Source: Thamnocephalis sphaerospora (lineage: Eukaryota > Zoopagomycota > Zoopagomycetes > Zoopagales > Sigmoideomycetaceae). From it: DNA of 50,999 nucleotides. Position 1 is the first letter of the stretch; the number at the start of each line of letters is the position of its first letter. Shown piece by piece: positions 34,850-45,500 of the stretch. Below the pieces are notes generated by a model. The model did not search any database. It was not told where the DNA came from and saw only the letters and a program-made list of their open reading frames with translations. Location of the stretch: NCBI GenBank assembly GCA_003614735.1, contig KZ992467.1:1-50999 (forward strand), given 5' to 3'. The translations under genes were made by a program, and so were the position numbers.

Positions 34850-37800
34850 ATTTGCAGCGATTGTATCTGGTGTGGCCCCAAAGAGACAAGGTAATATTGC
34901 GAGCTGCTGCAGATGATCGCCCGCTGAAAGGCTGGAGACGGTAGACAGGCTGTTGGTAGAGCAAAAGTAACAATAAAGCGGTCACACGGATACGGTACTA
35001 GCACACTCTAAGTATCCGTGCGGGGCTATTGAGCGGATAAACGATGGACGACTGGCAAAGCGACAGTGTAGGCCTTTGAGCACAAAGGACCGGGTTTAGC
35101 CACAACAGAGGCTCAGCAAAGGATGAGGAGGAGAACTGACGGCTACAAGGCAGCGATGTTTACGCCAGGAGAGCAATGTTAACAGGGTGTAGGAGCGGCG
35201 CAGAAGAGTGCAGGAGGAGAAGGAGGAGGTTTCTTGGCAGAGCTAGCGGCAATGACGATGCCAGCAAGGCCTAGTAGGTGAGACGAGCAGGGATGCAGGT
35301 GTGGTTTAGCGGGTGGGGACGTGGTGGAGAATAAGTTGCATGAGAACAAGGAGGTCGTTGGGCGGTGAATTACGTTTCACTGTGGTCACCTGATCAGCTG
35401 TCGAGCTCAGCGCCAGAGCATTGCTCTCCACTGCAGCTTCGCAGGAGATGCTGGCTTGGTGCATCCACCGGCTGGGTATGCCACCAATCGAAGCCATGAC
35501 GCAAGGAAAGGTAGACGCAGAACAGCATCGTCACCGGCACGTTTCACGCTTGTGGGCAATGGCTGTCTATCGAGCATCGTTGTCCCTGTGTAAATCCTCT
35601 CTACAGCAAAGTTGACTGGTGCTTGACCCGTTTGGTGGCGTGCGTGGCTTGAGACGCTCATCGAATAAGCGTGTTTGCATGCCTGCTAAGGCGAAACGGC
35701 TACATCGTCTCTGCACATGGCAGTCATCGATGTGCTGCAAATCATGCTATGCGCACATCAGCCTGCCGCCTACCGGTTCCTTTGTACCCTGTTCAAGGCC
35801 GCCTATGCTACGCTAACGCCAGGCATCAGCTCAGCACGTGCGGGCCAGACAAATACCTGCCCGGTGCGCTGCGTATCAGAACGCCCGTGCTGTGGTGCGT
35901 TGCAAGGCAGGCGAGTAGACGCCACCGGGATGGGTGAGACGGTGCTGGGAAGGGCGGCCGAGGTACCGCGTCTCTAGCTCGGCGGTCGCAGAGCCCGTGC
36001 CCGGCGTTTGAGAGCAGGGCCTTTTGCGTCTTGCGTTGCACCAGAAATATGAAGGAGCACTTGCTGTGTGCCATGAGTGTTGTCCTAGGGGGCCACCAAG
36101 AGACCAAGGCGCCGTATTAGTATCTAGAATACGAAACAGGGACAGACCATCCTTGCGACAGCGATCAAGACCTTGATGCTGAGGAGGAGGACCGTGACGC
36201 CAGGGGTCGTCGACCATCGGCAGCCACGTTGTCTAGCGCGCAGCCAGGGTGAGCATGATTGCGTACGCTTCTACCTGTTCGACCTGGATGCTCGTTAGCG
36301 TGCCCACTCAAGTGCGCCACGCCTGGCCGGACAATATGTGATGGCCTCTGCTCTGAATTAGGAGGCTGTGCACGTGCATCGTGGGCTCTGTGACGCGGGA
36401 CGTATCGGAGTATGCCGGACTCTATTCCCAGGCTTCCCAGCCAAGTCCGGTGGTGGTCTGCCGGACCACTCGAGTCGGGAGTATCGGGGCTTGTGCGTCC
36501 ATGTGGTCCTACATGAGGCCCTGCGTCTATACAGATCGTATCATCGCTGAGCATGGCGCGATGCAAGAACGTCGGCGACAGCTGTGCCGGAGTGTGGCAC
36601 CAATGTCGTCGATGGCACGTCTGTCGCACGCTCGCTGACTTGGCCGCATGGACCGGCATCGCACGTAGACCGCCGCTCGAGACCACTGATTGCCGGAGAG
36701 CATTTGTGTGATAGCACACAAATGTAGCCGCGCCACACCGCTGGATGCAGGGCAGGCAGATCGACTAGATGGCGCAGCGGAGTGTGCAGTCTGTGAGAAG
36801 ATGATGGGTGGGACGACAAAGCCCAGGGCGGTTGAGAACCGGATGGTGGGTGGCTAGCCACAGGGGTGGTGGAACCGCTGATGCTAGCGCAGCACCGATG
36901 TTCATGCATGCCGATACAAGTCTGCCACGCGCCCGTGGAGGCATGAGTGTTGCGCTGCGACAATGTACGAGAGGACGGCACAAATGCAGAAGGAGCACCG
37001 TGACTGGTTATTCGGAGCTAGCAGTAGAGGACACCTGCCATCGTAGAGACACCATGAAACTGCACCTGCACTCGACGGTTTAAGCCGTAGCAAGAATGGC
37101 CGCCACTGACTCACAGGGCGAGTGCATGTGGCCGTTCAGATGACCATGATTGGGCCATATTGCTGAGGCGCGTCCATGAATAGAGAGCATTAGCGATGGT
37201 ACTGGCTCCAGTGCGGAGTAAAAGCTTCAGCGGCCACGCGTACCCCTAACCGCCACTTACATCATGCTGCCAAGGATGCGAACACTTGTGGCCTGAGACC
37301 GCACCACCGTAACCGCCACGGATCGCTTGCGGCACCGTGCAAGCGCCCATGCAGCGCTGGAAGCATTGGGGGTGTACACCAAACACGGAAACGTGGCATA
37401 ATATGAACTGCCTGGCCGCGACAGGGAAACAGCGATGCAGCGTGCGAGACGGCGTGCCAATAGCCAGTTGTTAGCGACCTTGTAGCGCCATCCATCTACG
37501 TTCTGCCAGGTGGTTGCCTGTTGTTTCCTTTCATGGCACGCGTGTGTGTGTGTGTGTGTGTGCCTGTGTATGGACGTGGAACCATCATCGCAAACAGCGT
37601 AGACTAGTGGAAGCGGAGACGGCGCACACTGCGACATGAAGCCGTATTCAGTCACACGAGCGAGCGAATAGATGGCTGTTTTGTCTCCGTATCCGCTGAT
37701 GCTCCTGCCGCCTTGCTATCTTTCTCGTAGCTTTGTGTCGCTATACTTGTATTACGCGTGCGGCGTTAAATAGCACGCCTATTCGCCATCGTGCCTGTCC

Positions 37801-38224
37801 CATAGCACCTGCTTACAACAACACTTTGCCCGCGCCTACTGCGCTTCTACGCTTGCTTGCTATCTTTGCTGCTCCCACGCTTTGCCATCAACGAGCTGCC
37901 TGTTCCTGCACGCTCCAGCGACGACTGCTCCAATACGATACGCACAGTTGCGCATCGGCTGCTACGCCTCCACCCGCCTTGTAGTCTGGATTTGTGCTGC
38001 ATCCAGCCATCCTCCGTTCCATAGATTGCTTTGCTCGTTGCGCTGTGCTGTGTAGGCGCGGAACAACGCGACCCGCCGCGTTCTTGTTGGTTTTGCTAAA
38101 TAACATCTACGCCACACTACATCGGCCGTCGCCTCGTTTTGCACTGCCAAATTGGCTCTGTTGCTAGTAGGGCAATTTTTACTAGCCACTTGCTTGATAC
38201 GCACGCCACAGCTCTCAGTTCGCC
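34850..38224. other. 3.4-kb stretch without a convincing gene
   Basis: Many overlapping frames exist on both strands, none longer than 184 residues, and none shows a motif, a splice-linked partner or steady codon character. The part from about 37,690 to 38,224 is C/T-rich on the plus strand and probably holds the promoter and leader of the grainyhead-like gene. The part next to 34,850 must hold the transporter promoter. The rest could be regulatory or contain an unrecognised non-coding RNA. Confidence 0.4.
37541..37565. repeat. GT dinucleotide microsatellite
   Basis: About eleven consecutive GT units, preceded by ACGC, lie in the gene-poor region upstream of the grainyhead-like gene. Confidence 0.85.
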
Positions 38225-40502
38225 ATGCCGCTTTCTCAGCGTGATAGCTCGTAAGTGCCGGCGTTTGTAATGACGCTTTTCGTGCGCCGAATGGCACGCC
38301 ATGCGCCCACCTTTGCTCATCGTGGCGCCATCGTCACATCGTTTTTATTTTCTAGTGCCAAGTTTGGCCGTGGGCCCTACGCTGGCTACGACACGTCGCC
38401 GATAGCGGAGACCTCTCATGGTGCAAACGGCCGGCATATGCTGTCGCAGCAGCATTCGGGCAGCCAAGGTACTCTAGCGGCCCCAGCACCACAGCAGCCG
38501 CAGTTTCACCACCCCGCTGCTCAGCTCGTGCGGCCTTATCATCACAATCCGCCCACAATGGCCTCAGGCCAAGAGGGCGCCGTGTGGGAAAATCCGTCCG
38601 ACCTTTTGCGCCAGTACTTGTCCGAGATGGAGTCCAGGTGAGTGCGGTGTTCCCGGTGGTCTGCACCTGCTTCGCCTCGCGCGGTTTGCCGGCGGTTCCG
38701 TCCCAGGCGGGCGCTGATGATGGCCACACACATTCTCCTCCTTGCTCAGTGTTAGCGCCGCCACAAACTGCACCGCTTACCCGGTCGTCCATGCGTTGGA
38801 TGCACTTGGTCATCCGGCCCTTCTGCCACCACCTGTGCAACCACCCACACCGGAGGGTAGCCCAGGTCTGCCTATCTCTGGCTACATGGCTGCCTCCTAC
38901 ACCGCGAGCACTGTAACTATGTCGCAGGCTATTCATGCTCCTTTAGTGCCAGGATTTTTGGAGAGCGGCCGTCCAGCAGGTTTTCCCAGCGTGGCGCTGC
39001 ATCTGATGCCGCACGACACCACAGCAACGACAGCGGCGATGGCGGCAGCGGCGGCGGTGGCAGCGGCGACGGGCATCTCGCCGGTGCAGTCGCCCGAATG
39101 GCAGGTGCGTCCGACTCGCTCCCCGCTGTCACGCTGCCACTCCAGCATTGGCGCCCATGGTGCCGCGGCCGGTGAGCTGGTGCCGCTAGTGGGCACCACC
39201 TTGGCTATGCCTGTGCCGCATCCGGACCCAAAGCTGCGTTTTGCGGTCATCATGGATGCACCGACCGCAGCCGCACAGCGTGTCGAGCAGGGATCGCTCA
39301 CCTACGCGAATAAGGGCCAGTTTTACAACATTGCGCTCGAGGACACGCTCAAGCAGGAGTGCACGTTGGAAACGACCATGCGTATCATGTTCCACGAAAA
39401 GGCACACCGCCGTCTGGCCAATACCTACTGGAGCCACTGGCTCAGCCAGCAGTCGTCGCCCCGCACAGCGCGTGCTCTCGACATCAACGTTGCTGGTAGT
39501 ATAGGCCTGGTGTCTGTTACTGGCGAGGCGCTTGACTCGAAACAGCCGGCCGACATGCCAGAATTCGATCAGGTGCGCTTCCGCTGGTCCGGTCAGCGCG
39601 GTGCAACCGTTCAAGTTCGTTTCAACTGCTTGTCGACCGAGTTCTCACGTGTCAAGGGCGTAAAGGGCATCCCAATGCGCGTGCAGGCGGAGACGCGTGT
39701 CGTCTCGAGCGAAAGCTTGTCGGGCGAGCGCGCGTTCGCCGCCATCAAACTGTTCCGCGACAAGGGCGCCGAACGTAAAAACAAGGATGACCTGCGCCAC
39801 CGCGAGAGGCTGGTGCAGCGCATGCGTGCCAAGAGCAGCAGCTCGCAGCGCACCAGCGTGGATGCACTTCCACAGGCCTTTCCTGTAACCGTGTTTATTC
39901 TCAACACGCAGTCGCTCGAGACAGCTGAAATGGAGAAGGTCTACCCAGACGCGGTCAGCGTCCGCCACGCCATTCTCCACACGGAGCCAGACGCACATCT
40001 GCAGCTGTCTGACGACACAATGCAGCGTCGGCCTTCGCGCAACTCCAGCGAGGAGGTTGGCGGCCCAACTGGCCTGGAGCGATCGGCCATTCTGCGCACC
40101 GCGCTGGATGTTGACCCCACCTACGTGCCAAGGCCGCCAACACGTTCTGCCGGTAGGTTGGTTACACTACCGGTGCCCTCCATCCTGTTGTGTAAACAGC
40201 TCACTAACCTTGTGTCTGTTGCCTAAATAGTGCTCTCCGTCTATGTGCTGCTTCCGGAAGACGCCCTATACCGCGCCTGCTACCTGACCGAGCTTACGGC
40301 CAACCAGCTGTGCCTGCGTCTGTGTGAAAAGCTTGGCGTTCGGATGGAAGACATCAGCGAAATGGTGCGCGTCACCTCGCAGGGAAGGCATGTGTGTCTG
40401 GACGATGGCATGGTGGCGCAGCTCAACGATGAGCAGGACATGCGTGTGGAGCTGAAGCTGGACTCGGCGAGCGGCCGCATGCAGATGATGATGCACTTTT
40501 AA
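38225..40502 (+). CDS. grainyhead/CP2-family transcription factor
   Basis: Four exons, 38225-38250, 38356-38637, 38750-40152 and 40231-40502, join in phase to give 660 residues. A low-complexity N-terminal part (histidine/glutamine/proline-rich, with an alanine run near 39,040) precedes the CP2 DNA-binding domain. That domain starts near LRFAVIMDAPTAAAQR and has the family hallmark SLTYANKGQFYNI, then FRWSGQRGATVQVRFNCLST and KGVKGIPMRVQAET. The C-terminal segment (VLSVYVLLPEDALYRACYL) matches the ubiquitin-like dimerisation region of grainyhead proteins. Fungal members are reported to control cell-wall remodelling and spore separation. The first exon is only 26 bases. A long C/T-rich leader lies upstream. 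Confidence 0.93.
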
Positions 40503-41173
40503 GTGCGCCAACGCGCCTGCTGCTTGTCGTTACCGTCGCTCTTCACGTCACCGTCACCGCCATCGTCACTCAAAATTACTTCACACCAGCGCGACCCATT
40601 CTGTCGCCATCATGTTGCACCCATTGCACCACGGCTAGCTGATAGACGTGTCTATCACTGCGCACTCTGCCTGCATTCTGCACGGTCATCCAAACGCCAC
40701 ATTTGGTCCTTCATATCTGTGCCACCTCGGCACCTTTGCACTGTCATCATTTGCCCGCTTGCCGACGCATTTGCGGCCTGTTCGCCCTTTTGTGCGTTCG
40801 GCGCGCTATTTATCCTGCATTACCGCAGCCCACCACGTAGTCAGCACCACATCTGCAGCCTTACGTTTGCATCACACAGCATTTCCACCGTCTGTTCCGC
40901 CATCTGTGCTCCATATCTATATTCCTCGATGCTTTTTCGCAGAACATTTTCTTTGAGCTGGCTATCCCTTGCTTTGCCCCTCCCGGTAGAGTACATAAAC
41001 GTCTGCAAGCACCCGAATCGTAGCGTCTGCCTGGCAGCGCTGCAAAAGGCGCTAGCTTGGTTCAAGCCCGATACAGCGTTTTTAGAGCAAAAGTACATGC
41101 TAAGGCCGCTTCTTCAATGGCGGATACTTGACAGGATCCAGCTGGTACAGGATGCCCTATGTGATAGAGTGTT
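40503..41173. other. 3' region between convergent genes
   Basis: This is the convergent interval between the grainyhead-like gene and Dam1. A 224-codon plus-strand frame spans it, but its composition (long His/Pro/Ser/Cys runs, no motif) and position in a 3' region argue against a gene. Nothing else is seen. Confidence 0.4.
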
Positions 41174-42452
41174 TTAGCATACTGGTGTAGTGTCACCTGT
41201 ACAGAGCCTGTGTACCTTGCGTGACAGTTTCAGTGCCTCCTTACTGTGCACTAATGCGTTCATGTATTCGGTGCAGCGATGCTTGGGTGCGCCAGTTTCC
41301 TTGACCACTTGGTGAATATAGCTATACGTGACACAGTGTCAGGGATAAATGAAGTGATCGGCGCCGTGTTGACAGCGTTGTCAATGCAATGCCACTAAAG
41401 GATACAGTCCGTCGGGCTCGCGGCGCAGTGCCTTGACAATCATCTCAATGTATTCGCGGTGCGGCTTTGAACACGTAGTGTTAGCAGCTGTAGTGGTAGT
41501 AACGGCCAGCACAGTGTATATTGCAATCTTACGTTGTCGCGATAGCGTAGCGGCAGATTCTCAATCAGCTTCTTCATTGGGAACTTTTTCGGGGGTGGCT
41601 GCATCGCAGCCGTGTTAGCTGTGTGGCGTCGCAGTCCAACACATAAACACCCACCTTGGTCTTGCGTGCAGGTGCCGAGCGACGCACAGGGATTCGCGAG
41701 TGGTTTCCATCGTCTGCGTCCATGGCATCGTCGTCGTGGAATGCAGATGGCTCCTGTGCATAGCTAAGATCCATGGCTGAGCGTGCAGGTCCACCGCTAC
41801 CAAGCATGTCGCTTTCAGTCGGAGCTATTGCCACATCCTGCAGGAAAAGCGAAGCTGGATCGGCTGTCCAGTCGCGCATAGCTCGTCGCCGTAAGCGCGC
41901 GCGCTCAAGGTAAGCTCGAGTGCCTTTGGCCGCCTACTACTTACCATTTCGTCGATCCTGCCGGCTAGCAAACGACAGTTTGATCGGTGCCTACGGTGCA
42001 GGATGCCAGGATACCAGTCAACTGTAGATCAAAGCGCGTACGCTTGAGTAGCGACATTTCGCAGCGCACCGTACCTCGGGAAAGCTAACGCATTGTACGT
42101 TCATCGCCAGCCCTTGTAGAAAGGTGCCGAATGCGTCGTTGAATGACACCAGAGCGCGATCAATACCGTGTAAATGTTGGAAATTTCGTTCCAGAACCGT
42201 CATACATTGGGAAAGCTGCTCCAGCTGCGGTAGAAACACGCTCATAGGGTCACCCGAGCCAGCCTGCTCTGCCGCCGGTGCTGACCGGGCGCGCTTGTTT
42301 GGTGGTGCCTGCGATTGTGGTTGTGCATGTGACGGATACGGGTCCTCCTGGTGCTCCTGCTGGTGATGCGCCCGTGCTGCTAGCGAAAGACGCGACCGTC
42401 GTCGGTGAGGCGTGCTGCTAAAGTACTTTGATAGATTTGACGTGGTGCTCAT
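41174..42452 (-). CDS. DAM1: DASH complex subunit Dam1 with a C-terminal extension
   Basis: Dam1 is a subunit of the DASH ring that couples kinetochores to microtubule ends. Six exons, 42452-42075, 41990-41945, 41914-41655, 41598-41533, 41464-41406 and 41321-41174, join in phase to give 318 residues. A basic, disordered N terminus precedes the Dam1 helices (MSVFLPQLEQLSQCMTVLER, then HLHGIDRALVSFNDAFGTFL and GLAMNVQCVSFPEAP). After a linker with a basic patch (RIPVRRSAPARKTK) comes a conserved-looking C-terminal domain: MKKLIENLPLRYRDN, HREYIEMIVKALRREPDGL and HQVVKETGAPKHRCTEYMNA. I read this as a small helix-turn-helix fold not usual for yeast Dam1. The start codon lies 113 bp from that of Laa1, in the opposite direction. 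Confidence 0.87.
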
Positions 42453-42565
42453 GGTTTGGAATGCTGCTTGCGACGAATACTGGTGGAACACGTAAACAAA
42501 TCCCAAGTCGCAGCAACGTCTGCCCCTTATTGCCCTTCACTCGCCTCCCTCTTTAGCGTCACAAC
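42453..42565. promoter_or_regulatory. 113-bp divergent promoter, DAM1 / LAA1
   Basis: The start codons of the two genes face away across 113 bp, so both leaders and core promoters must overlap or be very short. No TATA box is visible. Confidence 0.5.
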
Positions 42566-45500
42566 ATGAGCAGCACACCTATGCCTGCCCAAAGCGCAGG
42601 CGCGGGCATCTCCAAGCCAATATCGTTTCTCTTTGACGAGGACAGATACAACGCAGCTGGTTCGCCAGAAAAACGGTCATTGTACGCGTTTCGCTGGCTA
42701 AATGAGCTGGAAAAGGACTTACATACTGTGTCGCGGGTAAGCACCGGCACTCATCCTGCCTGTGGTGGTCATTGCGCCCTGCTAATTTGCCGGTTCTACT
42801 GTTGCCATTGACAGGATGCGCTCAAAGCCAGCCAGGGCGAGCTGGAAAAACTGCTGCTACGGTTGTTGTCAGAGACGGCACCTCCACCAGCACGTCCAGT
42901 GCGTCTACTGCTGCGGCGCTGCTGCGTCTTGGTGTTTGAACGCGGAGACTCGCGCTCGCTAGTGCCGTGGTTGTTGGCGGTACAAAACGTTTTTGCATCG
43001 CCCAAAGAACAACGTCCGGTTGCATGCAAGATGTAGGTGCTTGACATAGATATTGGTCGGTGATATATTCCTACTGACGATGCTCTCCCATCACGCTACG
43101 TGCGTATACACATGGGCGACTGCATCCAGTGCTGCAGCAGACTGTATTGGGTCGCTGCTAAACTCTTTGGGATTTCAGGTGCGCAGCTTTTAGGCGACAG
43201 CAGTGTAGAGCATAAGGCTAATTTTCTGTGCTGTGGCGGTTGATCAGGTTTACTCGCATATCGCCGAGTTTATCACTGTAGCTATCAAGCTGGTCAAGCA
43301 GTCATCGACGGTGTGTAGCATGAAGACTTTTTACACGAGCTATGGCGGCTGATCCGTGTCTGTTTGATGGGTGTAGGATATACAATTGCGTGTGCATGCT
43401 GTCTCTGCTGTGGCGCTGGCGCTTCGTGGTGCCGGAAAAGGCTGCCCGGATCCGCTGGCTCGCGACCTAGTCAAGCAGCTAAAAGTGATTTTGGGGGATA
43501 GCTCAAAGCCGATGCGATGGGCAGCCCTTGAGGTAGGTTCTATGCATGGATACTATCCTGAGACGTTGACTTACAGATTCCGGTGAACTTAGTGCCTAGA
43601 GGCAGTGGCAGCCTGTACCCTGTATGCACAAACGCTCCGCGAACAAGATGTGGATATTCTATTGGATCTAGTGCTAAAGGCCGTGCTCGGTGGTGGCTCT
43701 GATGCCCGACAGCTGGCTTCCTCGGCAGTGGCAGCCTTACTGCTCACCAAACAGGTTTCGAATCTGACGGCGATGCAAAAGGCTCGTGCAAAAGCAAGTG
43801 GTAGCGGGCCGGCGGGTGGCATTTCATCAGAAGAGCGGACTGCGCCGGCGGTGGTGCTCGAAGTACACGATCTTTTTGCTCGGCTTCCGCGCATCCTTGA
43901 AAAACACATCGCCAGCCAGCAAATATGCGCCACGGTGATCGGTGCATATGGCGTCCTTTGCGTGCGCATTGGACCGGTATGGGTGCAAGGACAGCTACAG
44001 GCGATCATTGAGCATCTGCACACCTGCATTATCGATGGGCTGCGCCTAGCAACGCTGCCGCACCAGCGCTGCCTGGCAATTCTGGATGCTGTAGAAGAGA
44101 TGTTGGCTGGAGTGCTCAGCCACCGGCTAATGGACGAACCGGCACGCTTAATGTTTGCACGTGAGCTATTTTCTCGCTGGCTCACTGCGCTGCCCTCCGA
44201 GTTTGGATACGAGTGGACAGCTAGTAAATGGGTGCTGATGTGCGCGCTCAACGTTGCACACCGGCTACTACTGCAACTCCAAGGTGCTGCGATTTCTCTG
44301 CAGGTAAAAGACACGGACAGGCTGCAGCGATCAGCGGCCGTGACTGCTAACATGCTGCAACTGTTGTATCTACGCATAGGACGAAGCAATGGGCGCGCTT
44401 ATGCCCTTGCTTTCTCATCCCAGTCCTGCAGTGCATCTTGCCGCTGCGCTCTGTGCGCGCACATTTGCCGACGCCGTACCCAGCGCGCTTTCTGCCCTGG
44501 TACCCCGTGTGTACGCCATGTTGCAGCGATCACTGAAGCAGTGCCAAAACAGCGCGCAAACCGATGCTGTTGGGCTATCGCGCCGGCTGCAGTGCTGCGT
44601 AAGCCATGCCTTTGCTGTTGGCACGCTTTCTTGCGTGGTGGCGCGGTATCCTCTCGACGCCAGCTACGAGACGAACGCTTGGATATTCTCGCTAGCGTCG
44701 CAACTACTGAAAAGTGCAACGACGGCGGCCAAGGAAGGAAGCGACACGGACCCACGAGTCACCCTGACCAACATGGAATGTGCCTGGACATTGCTTGCTG
44801 CGCTTAATTACGCCGGGCCAGACTTTGTAAGCTTACACCTCTCCCAGCTGCTACTACTATGGAAGGCGGCTTTGCCTCGACCCTCCGCCCGGGACGGAGA
44901 TGGTGCCAGTCGCTCGGAGGCGGCGTGGACTTATCTGCTGCACGGCAGATCACTGGCTCTTACAGCACTTCTCGGCCTGCTGCGCCGAAATGGTGAACTG
45001 CTCACGCCTGATCTTACCAAGCGTGTTGCTGCGTTAATGCTCAATGCGTGGTCCACGCTTGGGAGTCTACCGCTACTCGAGAGCAAGTCAGTGCTACCGT
45101 CTGCAGCCCTGGTTACCGCCGCGCCAGATAGCACAGCGTTTGATGACAGTCGTCGTATCCTGAAGCTACGCCTGTTTGAGTGTCTGGCCGAACTGCGGCC
45201 GATCACGCTTGTGGAAAACGCATTCCGAGAAATTGCACACTCTGCGGCCCAAGTATTTCTTGAGCCCGAGTGTGTATTGTTGCATGATCGCACCAGTCGG
45301 ACGGAGCAATCGGACGGCGAATGCGAGCCGGTATTTGCAGTATTTACGCAGTCTAGTCTCGACAGTCGAACTACGGAGCAGCAGGTGAGACGCGATAGAT
45401 CTATCCCTTGCCCGTTCAAGCGCTGATCCTGCATCCCGCAGACAAACGTAGGACGGCCTTATGGCGCGCCAGAGTATAATCCTGCGGCGCTTTTTAGTGC

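Noticed and set aside
35876..36981. Minus-strand frames of 113-184 codons in the gene-poor region
   Set aside because: Several frames on both strands overlap with similar length, none has a known motif or consistent splice links, and the DNA is of a composition that leaves frames open by chance.
40503..41177. 224-codon plus-strand frame after the grainyhead-like gene
   Set aside because: It starts right after the stop codon, has no ATG-linked motif or splice partner, and has low-complexity composition. It overlaps the 3' region of the convergent DAM1 gene.
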